Source: Tepidisphaeraceae bacterium (lineage in GTDB: Bacteria > Planctomycetota > Phycisphaerae > Tepidisphaerales > Tepidisphaeraceae). From it: a stretch of 57,753 nucleotides of DNA. The DNA lies in the NCBI GenBank assembly GCA_035998445.1, contig DASYHQ010000035.1, positions 1 through 57,753 of the forward strand, given 5' to 3'. This document shows, piece after piece, positions 1 through 9,400 of this stretch. Made by a program: the position numbers and the translations under genes. Positions within the stretch are counted from its first letter, which is position 1; each line of letters starts with the position of its first letter. The notes under the pieces are model-generated. The model made no database searches. It was not told the DNA's origin and saw only the letters and a program-made list of their open reading frames with translations.

Positions 1-947
1 TCGTCGGCATCCACGTGGATGTTGCCGGTGACGACGATGACCACCGGCACCGGGCGGGCCTGGATCGTGACCGGGGCGCTCGCCAACTCGCCATCGAACG
101 TCTCGAACTGGTAGTCGTACCCCTTGGCCGGGTCGATGCCCTCGTCGGTGAAGGGCGTGGCCGTATCGGTTGCCAGCAGCACGTAGGCGGAACCGCCGGC
201 ATCCCGTCGGCTGATGCGCACCGGGTGCGTCGCGCTGTAGACGATGACGATCGACGTGCCGCTGTAGGTCGCGGTGAAGACCTCGGGCGCGGCGGGCTTC
301 GGCGGTTCCTCGGCCGGCGGCGGCGGCGGTCGTGTCGCCCGCACTAGCGCCCGCTCCGACGCGTGGCCGAGCGCGTTGACCGCTTGCAGGTAGAATCGGG
401 TTTCGCGGCCGACCTCGCTGCCTGTGTCGAGGTATTCCAGCGTCGCCGTGGGCAGGTCGATCGTCTCGGGCACGTACTCGGGCACGATCGCAGGCTCGCC
501 GTCGGCGTCCAGCGTCTCCTGATCGAGCAGGCGTTCGATCGTCCCGCGCCAAAAGCTGACCGCTGCTGGCACCGCAGCCGGCTCCCACTCGAACCGCAGC
601 AACTCGGGCGATGCGGTGACGGTTAGCCCGACCGGCATAGGATCGAACGGGCGCGTGGCCTTGTACGTCGCCGACGCTGTCGATTCACCCGTCACCACGT
701 CGAACGCGACCACCTGGTAGGTGTGTTCGACGCCCGGCACGGTACCGGCATAGCTGATCGTGGTCGCCGGCAGCGCGACGGTGGCGACGACGATGCCGTC
801 CTCGTATAGGTGCGCGTGCGTGCCGTCGACCGCGATGAACGTGGCGACGACGCCGTTGACGCTCGTCGTGATGCCGACGTTCGTCGGCGCCGACGGCGCG
901 GTGACCGTGCGCGGCGTCGGTCGGATCTTGACGAAGAGGGTTGCCAT
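1..947 (-). CDS. Fibronectin/Ig-like repeat protein, partial (C-terminus outside window)
   Basis: The frame is open from the ATG at 947 to the left edge of the window (about 315 residues), so the C-terminus is missing. The product is beta-rich and seems to hold three domains of about 100 residues, each with FN3-type features such as a conserved Trp/Tyr core (EWEPA near residue 125) and YxFxxxAVNxxG-like strands (FYLQAVNALG near 190). A Pro-rich linker follows near residue 210. No signal peptide is visible. Its ATG overlaps the stop of the upstream gene (ATGA), so the two are translationally coupled. FN3 modules are common in phage tail and capsid-decoration proteins and this is the likeliest role here, but a host-binding or cargo protein cannot be excluded. 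Confidence 0.7.
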   Translation of the reverse strand, partial: MATLFVKIRPTPRTVTAPSAPTNVGITTSVNGVVATFIAVDGTHAHLYEDGIVVATVALPATTISYAGTVPGVEHTYQVVAFDVVTGESTASATYKATRPFDPMPVGLTVTASPELLRFEWEPAAVPAAVSFWRGTIERLLDQETLDADGEPAIVPEYVPETIDLPTATLEYLDTGSEVGRETRFYLQAVNALGHASERALVRATRPPPPPAEEPPKPAAPEVFTATYSGTSIVIVYSATHPVRISRRDAGGSAYVLLATDTATPFTDEGIDPAKGYDYQFETFDGELASAPVTIQARPVPVVIVVTGNIHVDAD

Positions 948-1384
948 CAGGCTTCCAGCTGAATTTTCTTGATCAGGCGACGCGCCGCGGGGTCCGTCAC
1001 GTCGACCACGTCGCCGCCGTCAAGGTTGAGGTCGAGCGTGAACCGGTGCTTCATCGGCGGCAGCACCCTGACGCGGATCACGATCGGAGTGCCCTTGGCG
1101 CCCTTGGCGTCGGCCTTTTCGAAGGGGGTCAGCGTCACGACGTGATCACCGGCACCGAGGAACGGCATCTTCGGGACGCCGCCGTCGTCACCGAACGCCC
1201 AGAGCGGCGCGTACTGTTCGGTCCGCTGCGTCTTGTCGACCTGGACCAGGATGGACTTCGTGTCGCTCGCCTGCTTCACCTCGACGTTGAACGACCCAGC
1301 GACGGTGGCCTCGGTGACGTTGACGAACCGCATGTCGCCCGGGATGGCCAGTTCAAGGCGTGTGATCTTGGGTTTGGCTGCCAT
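947..1384 (-). CDS. Hypothetical phage-like protein, 145 aa
   Basis: The protein has 145 residues and I do not recognise a family. It is beta-rich, with alternating hydrophobic residues, a FNVEVKQ strand, and a C-terminal half resembling a small Ig-like or tail-associated fold. I chose the ATG at 1384 because AAGGA lies 8 nt upstream; the open frame continues further but without a ribosome site. It ends in an ATGA overlap with the FN3-type gene, so the two products are probably made together and may be structural partners. No membrane segment, signal peptide or metal-binding motif is visible. Confidence 0.7.
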   Translation of the reverse strand: MAAKPKITRLELAIPGDMRFVNVTEATVAGSFNVEVKQASDTKSILVQVDKTQRTEQYAPLWAFGDDGGVPKMPFLGAGDHVVTLTPFEKADAKGAKGTPIVIRVRVLPPMKHRFTLDLNLDGGDVVDVTDPAARRLIKKIQLEA

Positions 1385-1416
1385 GGGGATCCTTCGTGGC
1401 GGGGACCTCGGAGCGA

Positions 1417-2118
1417 TCACCCGACGATCAGGCTGACGATGCGGGCGACGCGGTCCAACACCGGCGTCTGCGCTTCGGGGAGCGTTTGGGCCCGGGGGTC
1501 GGTCCATGTGACCGTGCCACCGATGCGCTGGGCGATGTTCCGCGCGGCCTCCAGCAGCGGCTTGAACGTGGCCGGCTGGACCTCGTCAGAGAAGTCGGCA
1601 CCGACGAAGGCGATCACGTACTTGCCCCGGCGGATAGCGATGCGGGCGATCGCCTTCGTCGCCCCGCGCTCGCACCGCCACCGAAAATTGCCCTCGGGCA
1701 AATCGGCGACCCGGCTGAATAGCTTCGCCTGTAGGACCAGCTGCGTCTCGTCTGGGACGCTGCTCGTCAGAACGTTCTTGTATTCGTCGGCCTGGTAATT
1801 GACGCCGTCGGCCACCACCTCGTGCGTACGGCTCTTCTTCCGGATGTCGCTGCTGTCGTCGAAGTGCTCGCCGTTGTGGTACTTGGACAAGTAGACCCGC
1901 ATGGCCGCCATGCCGACGATGGCCGCCTTCAGTTCGAGCATGATGGCCAGGTCGTCCCTGTAGCTGTACTCGAGCGGCGTCGATCGCTTGCGGAACGCAC
2001 GCAGCAGCTTCTGGCGAGCATGCTTGGAGCAGTACACGATCGCGGCGGCGAGGGCCAACGCAATCTCGCCCCCGAAGATGCGGAGAAAGTCGTCGGTGAA
2101 GGGTTTGAGATCGACCAT
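1417..2118 (-). CDS. Hypothetical membrane-anchored protein, 233 aa
   Basis: The N-terminus holds one hydrophobic segment (about residues 16-31, EIALALAAAIVYC) followed by a basic stretch (KHARQKLLRAFRKR), which suggests a single membrane anchor with the bulk of the protein in the cytoplasm. The middle contains YLSKYHNGEHF (near residue 76). A tyrosine-rich HNG motif after a transmembrane helix is something I associate with GAF-like phage membrane proteins, but this recall is weak. The C-terminal part is mixed alpha/beta. It sits between two other genes of unknown function in the same operon. I assign no function. Confidence 0.65.
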   Translation of the reverse strand: MVDLKPFTDDFLRIFGGEIALALAAAIVYCSKHARQKLLRAFRKRSTPLEYSYRDDLAIMLELKAAIVGMAAMRVYLSKYHNGEHFDDSSDIRKKSRTHEVVADGVNYQADEYKNVLTSSVPDETQLVLQAKLFSRVADLPEGNFRWRCERGATKAIARIAIRRGKYVIAFVGADFSDEVQPATFKPLLEAARNIAQRIGGTVTWTDPRAQTLPEAQTPVLDRVARIVSLIVG

Positions 2119-2155
2119 GGCGATGGGCTCGGCGTGGGTTGAGGGTGAATGGGAA

Positions 2156-3022
2156 CTACGCCAGCACCGCCAATGCGGCGGCCTTCGCGACCGTCTTCCC
2201 CGCCGTCACGAGCGCGCCGACGATCTCGCGGAGGTCGGCTTCGACCTTCTCGCGCGTGGCCGTCATTGCCCTGAGCTGGAGCGACATGGCCACGGTTGGC
2301 AGAGATTGGGCCACTTGCGCGATAGCCCGATCTGCGAAGGGATCACCGTCGAGCTTCAGCATGGCGAACGTCGCCGCCTGAGCGACCAGCTGCATCTTCA
2401 GTCCCTTGAACCGTTCCCGGTCCGCCGCGGCGAGCTTGCGACCGAAGCCGAACCACGACTTCAACTTTGCCTCGGCCAGGTCCAAGACGTGCGACACGTC
2501 CTCCCCGTTGAACGTCGGGTTGCTGCCGTCCCCCTCGGGCTTGGCGGTTGGCGCTCCGACGCCGGGCGCAGCCTCGTCGCCGGGAAGCGATCCAAAGCCG
2601 GGCTGCTCGATCGATCCGTCGTGCTCGGGCTCGATCTCTTCTAACGGACGCGGGTCACCGGGGTCGCCCGTCGGCGCGTCGTCCTGCGCGATGCCGGTAT
2701 CGACGATCATCTCGGCCCGCTCCCACACGGCCGCGGTCGCTGGGTCGCTTAGGTCAGGCCCTCCTGTCGTTGGCGGGGCCTGATCCGTGCGGAGCTTTTC
2801 AGTCAGCTCGTCGATCTCGCGCTGTTTTGCTACCAGCAATGCATCTCGCTCGCGCAAGGCGCGCTGATAAGCGGGAATGATGGCGTTGACGAGCTTTTCG
2901 ACGGTAATCGTTTTCGGGTCCACGGGCACTCCGCTGAACGGGTTGAGATAGATGGCCAGCACCTGCCGCTTCAGCGACACGCTCCACTTCACAAACGGAT
3001 CAGCTAACAGCTCTAAGTTCAC
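2156..3022 (-). CDS. Hypothetical protein with coiled coil and acidic linker, 288 aa
   Basis: The start is GTG at 3022, overlapping the stop of the upstream lipoprotein gene as GTGA, which fixes the start by coupling. Residues 1-60 are helical, residues 60-80 form a charged coiled coil (RERDALLVAKQREIDEL), and residues 85-165 are a Pro/Asp/Gly-rich, probably disordered linker. The C-terminal 120 residues are Ala-rich helices. No enzyme motif is visible. The layout (helix, linker, Ala-rich helical domain) fits a virion or scaffolding protein, but that is inference. Confidence 0.65.
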   Translation of the reverse strand: MNLELLADPFVKWSVSLKRQVLAIYLNPFSGVPVDPKTITVEKLVNAIIPAYQRALRERDALLVAKQREIDELTEKLRTDQAPPTTGGPDLSDPATAAVWERAEMIVDTGIAQDDAPTGDPGDPRPLEEIEPEHDGSIEQPGFGSLPGDEAAPGVGAPTAKPEGDGSNPTFNGEDVSHVLDLAEAKLKSWFGFGRKLAAADRERFKGLKMQLVAQAATFAMLKLDGDPFADRAIAQVAQSLPTVAMSLQLRAMTATREKVEADLREIVGALVTAGKTVAKAAALAVLA

Positions 3023-3318
3023 TTGATTGGGTTGGCGAACTTGGTGAAGTTGTCCTGAATCTCGCGGCCCTCGTCGATGCTCTGATAGTGGCGATCGAGG
3101 ATGGCCGGCGGCACGTAGGGACGCGTCGTCGGGTCGGCGTAGGCGCGGCGATCGGCCGTCTTCGCGATGTCGATCGACTGGCCGTAGATCTCCGCGTCGT
3201 GCGCCTTGATGCGCTCGGCGTAATCTTTGGCCTTCGGGTCGAACGCGATGCAGCCGCTCGAGTTCGCGCAGACCAGGAGCATCAGGGCGACGGCAACGAT
3301 GATGGCGATGTCTTTCAC
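3019..3318 (-). CDS. Small lipoprotein, 99 aa
   Basis: The start is GTG at 3318, with AAAGGA 10 nt upstream. It overlaps the end of the preceding gene, and an upstream extension of the frame has no ribosome site. Residues 1-20 form a signal peptide and NSSGC makes a lipobox, with Cys 23 as the predicted lipidated residue. The remaining 76 residues are hydrophilic and helical. The gene directly follows a small membrane protein, the position where phages often put an outer-membrane spanin after a holin. A lysis role is possible but not shown; any small lipoprotein would fit. Confidence 0.65.
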   Translation of the reverse strand: MKDIAIIVAVALMLLVCANSSGCIAFDPKAKDYAERIKAHDAEIYGQSIDIAKTADRRAYADPTTRPYVPPAILDRHYQSIDEGREIQDNFTKFANPIK

Positions 3319-3680
3319 TGCGGGATCCTTTCGATGTCGACGCGATGGGTACGGCCCGAAGATGGCGGCGTCTTCGTGGTGGCGTCGATGTTCACCACCG
3401 CGGCCGGTCCATTGGTCGGTGGCTTGGCCAGCGGCAGCTTCGTCGAGGCGCCGGTGCGGACCTTGGAGGCGACGTCCTCGATCCCGTTCCAGCTGGTCGC
3501 GATGCCCCATGCACCGAGGATGATGTACATCGCCTGCTGGCAGACCTCGCGCTTGTCGGCGTTGCTCATGCCGGGATCGGCGAACAGCCAGACCTGCAGC
3601 AGCACGTTCAGGATCGCCATGATGCTGATGCCCATGGCGGACTGATATTTAGCGCTGCCGAGGATGCGTTGGAAGTTCAT
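3315..3680 (-). CDS. Two-helix membrane protein, holin-like, 121 aa
   Basis: The ATG at 3680 overlaps the stop of the upstream gene (ATGA), so I prefer it to a start 45 nt upstream. Two hydrophobic segments are visible: residues about 15-34 (MGISIMAILNVLLQVWLFA) and about 50-66 (AMYIILGAWGIATSW). The C-terminus is a Lys/Thr/Pro-rich hydrophilic tail. Two helices and a charged tail match the size class of phage holins and of phage superinfection membrane proteins. The neighbouring lipoprotein supports a lysis cassette, but there is no muralytic enzyme in the visible part, so the name stays provisional. Confidence 0.6.
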   Translation of the reverse strand: MNFQRILGSAKYQSAMGISIMAILNVLLQVWLFADPGMSNADKREVCQQAMYIILGAWGIATSWNGIEDVASKVRTGASTKLPLAKPPTNGPAAVVNIDATTKTPPSSGRTHRVDIERIPQ

Positions 3681-3859
3681 TGATCGTTGTCCTGCATCGG
3701 CCGGCGGTAGAACCGTGGGCGGCATCCTCTGACCTTCACGTTGGCGAACGGTGCGGCCACCGACTGGCGAAGCAGCTGGCGGGCCGTCGCCTCTCGCGCA
3801 TCCCTGGGCAACTCCAAAGAGGGGTTGCGCGGCTTCGGCAATTGGACGAACTTCGGCAT
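3677..3859 (-). CDS. Hypothetical small basic protein, 60 aa
   Basis: It is a 60-residue basic protein rich in Arg and Pro, with no family recognised. The ATG at 3859 overlaps the stop of the tiny ORF upstream as TGATG, favouring this start; a GTG at 3892 would add 11 residues but has no ribosome site. It ends in an ATGA overlap with the holin-like gene. It is probably real because of the unbroken coupling chain in this operon. Confidence 0.5.
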   Translation of the reverse strand: MPKFVQLPKPRNPSLELPRDAREATARQLLRQSVAAPFANVKVRGCRPRFYRRPMQDNDQ

Positions 3860-3960
3860 CAGTAGGGCATCATTGGGACTGCCGAGCTGCACAGGCCGGC
3901 GCGGCGGATCCGCACGTACGCGCTCGTGAACTTCTCGACGAGCGACTGTGGGTGTCGCAT
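3859..3960 (-). CDS. Possible tiny ORF, 33 aa
   Basis: The ATG at 3960 opens a 33-codon frame ending in a TGA that shares its last base with the ATG of the next gene (TGATG). The product has a basic helix (VEKFTSAYVRIRRAG) and a short hydrophobic tail. There is no good Shine-Dalgarno sequence. It could be a leader that couples translation of the next gene rather than a functional protein. Confidence 0.35.
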   Translation of the reverse strand: MRHPQSLVEKFTSAYVRIRRAGLCSSAVPMMPY

Positions 3961-4038
3961 CGCGAACACCGGTCGCCAGGACAGAACGCGAAACGATCGA
4001 TCGGGCCGAACCGGCCGGTCCCGCTTGTATTGGTTTAC

Positions 4039-4230
4039 CTACTTGGCGAGCATCTGCTGGTGCTGGCGGAACCGGTCCAGCGTCTTGTGCGGCAGGAGGC
4101 CGCCGAGGTTCAACGGCCGCGGGCGCAGCGCCGACGGGACGACGTAGACCCCAACGCTCCTAGTGGCCAGGGTCGGGCTGATTGTGGTCGCGCTGCACTT
4201 GTCGCACCGGGGATCGCCGCAGTTCTGCAT
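4039..4230 (-). CDS. Small Cys-motif protein, 63 aa
   Basis: It starts at ATG 4230 with AAAGGG 6 nt upstream. The N-terminus carries three cysteines (MQNCGDPRCDKC), a possible zinc-binding knuckle, followed by a 45-residue hydrophilic tail. No family was recognised. It lies just after the HTH gene (stop at 4245), in the same transcription direction, and so belongs to the same operon. Confidence 0.55.
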   Translation of the reverse strand: MQNCGDPRCDKCSATTISPTLATRSVGVYVVPSALRPRPLNLGGLLPHKTLDRFRQHQQMLAK

Positions 4231-4244
4231 GGGTTGCCCTTTCG

Positions 4245-4538
4245 CTAAGCCGCCCGCATGGCGGGCCTGGTGTTCTTCTCGCGCTTTCGCAACGCATCAC
4301 GCGACACGCCGAACTTGGCACGCTGGCGGGCACGCTTGGCCCGGCTTCGCGCGGCACCCGGCGACAGCTTCAGCTGCCTGGCGAGTTCACGGCGGGACCA
4401 GCCCGCGTCGAACAGCGCCAGCACGTCGGCCTGCCGCACGGTCGGTCGCCGCGGGGCGTCGGGAGAAGAAAACATAGGCCCTCTCTTAGAGATGAGGGGG
4501 GAGGGGGCCGAATTTGAAAACGCGGTTTGCAGATTCAT
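4245..4538 (-). CDS. Small helix-turn-helix protein, 97 aa
   Basis: Residues about 33-72 (from PTVRQADVL through LSPGAARSRAKRARQRAKF) form a homeodomain-like or sigma-region-4-like helix-turn-helix: a helix, the turn AGWSRRELA, then a recognition helix rich in Arg. The ATG at 4538 overlaps the preceding stop as ATGA. A second ATG at 4475, preceded by GAGAGGG, would give 76 residues and keeps the whole HTH, so either start is possible. Candidates are a small transcription regulator or a terminase small subunit, since both use such folds in phages. No partner gene is visible to decide. Confidence 0.65.
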   Translation of the reverse strand: MNLQTAFSNSAPSPLISKRGPMFSSPDAPRRPTVRQADVLALFDAGWSRRELARQLKLSPGAARSRAKRARQRAKFGVSRDALRKREKNTRPAMRAA

Positions 4539-5278
4539 CGACTGCCGCGACTCCGAAACTTCGTATCCTCTTTAAACAGCGTGGTTTTCAGTCCGCGGCG
4601 GTGACGATCAACTTGTGCAGCGAGTTGCGCATCGTCATCGGTTGGCAGGCTTCGCTCGGTCACACGGCCGCCAGACGTGGACAGAACGTCCATCGCCTCG
4701 ACGAACCCTGCCGGCGCCACGCCCAGGACGTGGTCCCGCTGGCTTTCGTACCGATCGTCGGCCCGCCGACCGTACGCCTGCAGGATCTCGTACAGCCGCC
4801 GGGTGTGGCGTTCGTCGGTCGCCGGCTTCCCGCGGCGGATCGCCTCGGCATCCTCGCGGTCACGATCCTCCTCCTCTTGGACCCACAGGCTGAACCCCTC
4901 GACCGCGATGACGCCCAGCAGCTCGACGCTCGCCTCGTAGGCGCCGGCCCACCGCAGGAACGCGCGAGCGCGGACGATCAGGTGCAGCCGGTGATTTGCC
5001 TCCCACCAGCGGTGGGCCGCAACGCGATCGTGCAACCGGGTCTCGGCGTCCGGCCGGCGTCGCGGCGGTGGAGCGGCGTCGGCGTCACGCGGGGCCCTGT
5101 AGCCGCGCTTCGGCCCACACCCCGCGTAGTCCATTGCCGCGCGCTGGGACCGGCGACTGACGCTGACGTACAGCGCGTCGCCCCGATCGTCGATCGTCGA
5201 GCCGACCGACGCCTTCAACGCCTTCGGCTTCCTGCCCCGTTTCCCGGGATGCTTCACTGCTGTGCTACCTGCGCCCAT
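4535..5278 (-). CDS. Hypothetical basic protein, 247 aa
   Basis: I chose the ATG at 5278 because GGAG lies 6 nt upstream; the frame could extend to 5431. The N-terminus is strongly basic (KHPGKRGRKPKALK), like a nucleic-acid-binding tail. Residues 100-200 are long amphipathic helices (HRWWEANHRLHLIVRARAF, then a Glu/Asp-rich helix near EEEDRDREDAEAI). It ends coupled to the HTH gene. I do not recognise a family. A packaging or DNA-binding accessory role would suit the charge pattern but is unsupported. Confidence 0.6.
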   Translation of the reverse strand: MGAGSTAVKHPGKRGRKPKALKASVGSTIDDRGDALYVSVSRRSQRAAMDYAGCGPKRGYRAPRDADAAPPPRRRPDAETRLHDRVAAHRWWEANHRLHLIVRARAFLRWAGAYEASVELLGVIAVEGFSLWVQEEEDRDREDAEAIRRGKPATDERHTRRLYEILQAYGRRADDRYESQRDHVLGVAPAGFVEAMDVLSTSGGRVTERSLPTDDDAQLAAQVDRHRRGLKTTLFKEDTKFRSRGSR

Positions 5279-5444
5279 CCTTGCTCCATTCTGCCCACGA
5301 TTCGCCACGCTGGCCCCTCTGGTGGCGGTGGTGGAAGTCGACAATCGCACACCACACGCGAAAGAATTTTGACCGCTGTTTACCCGCAACGGCCGGTACC
5401 CCCTCAAAGGGGACCCATGCCATTCTGACACCCCTGTTTTTCGG

Positions 5445-5681
5445 TCAAAAACGCGGTTTTTCGCCAGATGTGCCGTTTTTGGCCTGAAAACGCGGTTTTT
5501 CGCTGTCGACGGGGGTCGTCGCTGGAGTTGTCACTAACTTGACGTCGACAGCGCGCAGCCCGTACGACCGCAGCGCCCGCTTCAAGAACACCTTGAGCCG
5601 CGAGTACGGCGGTGGCTCCCCTTCCGCGGGCTTGCCCTCATCCCGCAGGGTTACCACGAAGTTGATCCGATGCCGATTCAC
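5445..5681 (-). CDS. Hypothetical small protein, 78 aa
   Basis: It is a 78-residue basic protein. The first 50 residues look folded (INFVVTLRDEG, then the helix LKVFLKRALRSYGL) and the last 25 are disordered. The C-terminal codons contain a short repeated DNA motif (GAAAAACCGCGTTTT-like, twice around 5450-5500). The ATG overlaps the stop of the upstream gene as ATGA. No function assigned. The 166 bp between this gene and the next downstream gene (5279-5444) show nothing else. Confidence 0.55.
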   Translation of the reverse strand: MNRHRINFVVTLRDEGKPAEGEPPPYSRLKVFLKRALRSYGLRAVDVKLVTTPATTPVDSEKPRFQAKNGTSGEKPRF

Positions 5682-6034
5682 TTAGCTTCTGGCTCCGGTG
5701 ATGGTGGAACATCGCGAACGACGCGATCAGTTACCTTGCCTGGCTTCCCTGGCAACACGGTCAGCGGGTCGACGGCCTCCGCAGGACATCCACCGTTCTC
5801 GTAGGGGTCATAGTCCTTCAGCCAGAACACCCGGCGTTCGAAGGTGCCCCGAGAGATAGACGGTGCATTGGGCTTCAGGTTCGACCATCCCACGACCTTC
5901 ATGTCACCGTGACGTAGCCGTCCCCTTCTGCGTGACGCAATTACGAACGACTCACGCACGTACCTTGGCAGCGCGTGGACCGGTTGCTCCCAATGAACGT
6001 CGGACTCGTGTAGCAGATGTTCCTTCGTCAACAT
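5678..6034 (-). CDS. Hypothetical protein, 118 aa
   Basis: The start is ATG 6034 with AGAGG 6 nt upstream. It is the first gene after the repeat-rich spacer, so that spacer probably contains its promoter. The protein is basic in its first half (SRRRGRLRHGDMKV) with a short FERRVFWLKDYDPYENGG segment and a Pro-rich tail. No domain was recognised. It is coupled to the next gene by ATGA. Confidence 0.55.
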   Translation of the reverse strand: MLTKEHLLHESDVHWEQPVHALPRYVRESFVIASRRRGRLRHGDMKVVGWSNLKPNAPSISRGTFERRVFWLKDYDPYENGGCPAEAVDPLTVLPGKPGKVTDRVVRDVPPSPEPEAK

Positions 6035-6049
6035 GATGCCTCTCTTCTT

Positions 6050-6436
6050 TCGGTGACCTATTGGCCTTCGTTGACCTTCTTGACCTAGCCAAACTGCGAC
6101 CGATTAACACCTTTTCCGCGATACTGAATCACCACGCGGGCTTTTATTGACCTTCTATGACCTATTGACCTTTGCACGCTGCTCTATAGCGCTCGCACAT
6201 ATCTTCTCGTTCACACATGCGATGCACGTTCAATTTCTGTTTTCCATCCACGCCTCTGCGAACTTGATGATCAGATAATCGCTCTCTCTCACACATGCGC
6301 ATACAGAAAAGGTCAATAGGTCAATAAAGGTCAATCAGACGCATTCGAAACCGCATTCTTGGTAGCCCCAAGGCCCCTTTCCTAGCATTGACCTAGGGCA
6401 TTGACCTTTTCATCCGGAAGCTAAAAGGTCAATAAA
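6050..6436. repeat. Iteron-like TTGACCT repeat region, candidate replication origin
   Basis: This 420-bp gene-free stretch is AT-richer than its surroundings and holds about twelve copies of TTGACCT or its complement. TTGACCT/TGACCT lies at 6054, 6071, 6080, 6147, 6158 and 6165. Three direct copies of AGGTCAAT lie at 6310, 6318 and 6328, two TTGACCT at 6388 and 6401, and a last AGGTCAATA at 6426. The left group points one way and the 6310-6334 group the other, around an AT-rich centre that also carries CACACATGCG twice (near 6213 and 6290). It adjoins the 3' end of the primase-helicase gene. Clustered iterons beside a replication gene are the classic layout of a phage or plasmid origin; an operator array for the downstream genes is the alternative. 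Confidence 0.7.
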
Positions 6437-6455
6437 CCGAGCGTATTAAAACCGA

Positions 6456-9400
6456 TCAACCAGCCCGTCGTGTTTCATCGACATCAAACGGCAGCGGGTC
6501 AGTCTCGCTGGACTCATCCCGTTTAGGCTCGACGATTGGTTGATCGCCCATGAGTTCACTCAGGTAGTAAAATGCGTTGGAGTCCGTGCCGCTCCGCTTA
6601 ATCTTCCATTTGCCGATTGGCCGATCCAACTGGTGTCGCAGGATCGTCATGCCGAAGCTTGTAAGCTGTGCTCGCTCGCTGACCGATTGAAAGCATTTCG
6701 GGAAGAGCCCAGCGCCTCGCGCGACGTTTGCCAGGTACTTCGTGGGTCGTGCAAGATCGTTATGGCTATCCGCCCAGAGCGCGACAAACGTGTTCAGGTC
6801 GGCCGCCTGCGGGTCCGACTCTTTCACCCAGCGATTGAAGTTGCTCAGCCATTCGGTGTACCCCGCAGTCTGCATGACGCCACCAACGACGTTCTGCCAT
6901 CGCTCGAAGCCGCCCATCGCCCGGTCGCCCTTGGGCCTACCTGCGGCCCGCCAAACGCAGACCATGCCCAGGATTGCGGACAGGACCTTCCGTCGCACCG
7001 TCGGCAGATATTCTAGCAGGTCCGGGTGGACGAACTCCTTTCGATTCTGGGGATCGGCGGTTTGCGGCTGAAGGAAGATTGGCACCATACGTTTGATAAT
7101 CTCTCCCGTGCCCTCGACGTTGTTGCCGCTACCGAACAGGATCAGATTGTTGGGCAGCGTTACCATCTGCGTTTGCCCGAGCAGCCGACCACGATAGATC
7201 GCAGCCGTTAACAGTGATGCCAGCACGCCTGAGTCCACGAATTGCTTCAGGTTGTCGAGGTGGACGATGGTGTCCTGTCCGATCAGCAGGGCGATGATCC
7301 GCTTGTCGCGTTCTTCTTCGGACATTGCCAGCTGTTCCGCTGGCACCTCCTGTCTAAGGAAGATGTGACCCAGCACCTGTTCTATGAGTTTCGACTTACC
7401 CGTTCGTTCGAGCGGCGCCTGCACGAGGTGCATCGGGCGGTTCGAGCCAATCGCTGGGGCGACCACCACCGTCACCATGCCGCCGATGAAGTTCTGTCGA
7501 TCGGCCTCGCTGCGGAACGGGAAGTCGATCAGCAGGTCCTCCAGCGTCATGCGAGCCGTCTCCATGTCCATTTCCGGTTCAAGGTCGGCGAGGTCCGAGT
7601 GCTGATCGTAGAAGACGCCGTTCGGGTTCCACCCAGGCGACGTTAATTCGAAGCTCTCGAGGAATGTAGGATAGCGGACCATCATGCGCAGTTGTCGCAC
7701 GTGCTCGGAGGCAGATGCTCGGTTGAGCACCAACGACCCGTGGTCACGATTAGATGGCACGAAGATGAGGGCCTGACCTTCGTCACCCGGCAGCTTCACC
7801 CATTTCCCGAGCTTCACGTGTGAGTCCACCAGCATCCGCGTAGCGTCAGCGTCTAGCATCCGGAACTTACGGCTGCCGGGCCGACGAATGATCTGTCCCG
7901 GCACGTCGCCCATGCTGTAGATGGCATCTTCAGGAACTCGCCGAAGCACCTCGTCCGCAAAGGTGCTGGTGCCGATTTCTGAATACTGGCCCCGATCATC
8001 CCGATGAGCGCCGGGCGTTAGCAGGTAATCGTCGGCATCATCACGAATGGGCGTGATGCTCTGCTCATCTTCGGGATCAAGGACGGCGGCATTGCTGGCT
8101 TCCTCGGCTTGTCGCTCCTGCTCCTCTTTCATCGCTGCGGCCAAGTCCTTCAAATCCAGATGGACGCCGGCCTCGTCCCGCCACCGCCGTAGTTCTGCCT
8201 TGATGCTGGCCCATTCTCGTTTGCTAAGCTGTGCCAGGTCCCCTGCTGCTGCGATGATCACCTGAGGGTCGAACGTCGCCTTTGCCGTGTCGAGCGCGTC
8301 GCGCACGCGAACGGCGGCGCTCACCTGCTCGGCAGCAACGTCGTCGGCGCGCACCGTTAAGTCAGGGTCGGTACCGCAGTTAAGGTCGATAGGAGGCGAA
8401 TTTCGCGCACCCTCGCGCGCGGCTGATTCATCAGGTATACCGTCCTCGCCGACCGTACTGTGATCTTTGGGTGGTTTACTTGGAGCCTTCGCCGCCGTGC
8501 GGGCGGCACGTGGACCCCGCGGGTCGTTTCGGTCGCCGGGGAAGATGCAAGCGCCATCGTCCTGGGCCATCTTGATCAAGGAACCGAGTTTTGCGATCTT
8601 GCCGCGGCTCGCCTTAAACGACTTCCACTTTTGCTCGCAATCGCCCTCGGCGTACTTCGAGCTGCTCTGACTCCAGCGGATCGCCTCTTCAAGCATGGGC
8701 GTGCCGGTCTCGCTCTCGACTAGATGCAGGATCGCCAGCACCTTCACCCACGAGTCGTAGTCGTCGACCCGGTCAGCGCGCAGCCCGTCCAGGCACTTCA
8801 CGGCGATCTCGTCGCTCGTCATCAGCTTCGCAGACTTCGTCGGCAAGGCCCGCTGAGGCCGTGGCGCTGGTGCCGGCGTCGGCGTGGGTGCCGCTTCTGC
8901 AGGAATAAGCATGGGCGAGTCGCCCGTGCAGCCTAGCAACAGATCAATCGCGTCATTACCACCGACCCACCCGTTCCCCTCCCAGACCCGCGACCAGTGG
9001 TTCTTGGTGTGGTGCCGTCCGGGGATGCGCGCCCAATTGCCAAATTCACCCGGCGCCACGTGGGCTTGTTTAGGGAAGGTCTCCGGTGCTCGCGCTAATC
9101 CTAGTGCTGCGTAGTCGCTGACGATCCACTGCGCGAACGCGTAGACGATGTCGGAAGGCGTGGGACGGTCAAACATCGCCCACAGGCGGTAGCCACCGTC
9201 GCCGTTGCTGTCGACCAGCAGTGGGTTGAACCCAAGCGATGCTACGCGGGTGTGCCACGCGAGGGCAGCGTGCCAGTTCGCGGTCGGCGCGACGGCATCA
9301 CCGCTATGGTGGTCGATGTCGACGCTCAGCCATCTGCACATGCTGTCGACGTCGTTGGTCGAATGCAGGCCGATCACGTCACCGCCGTGCTTGGCACGGA

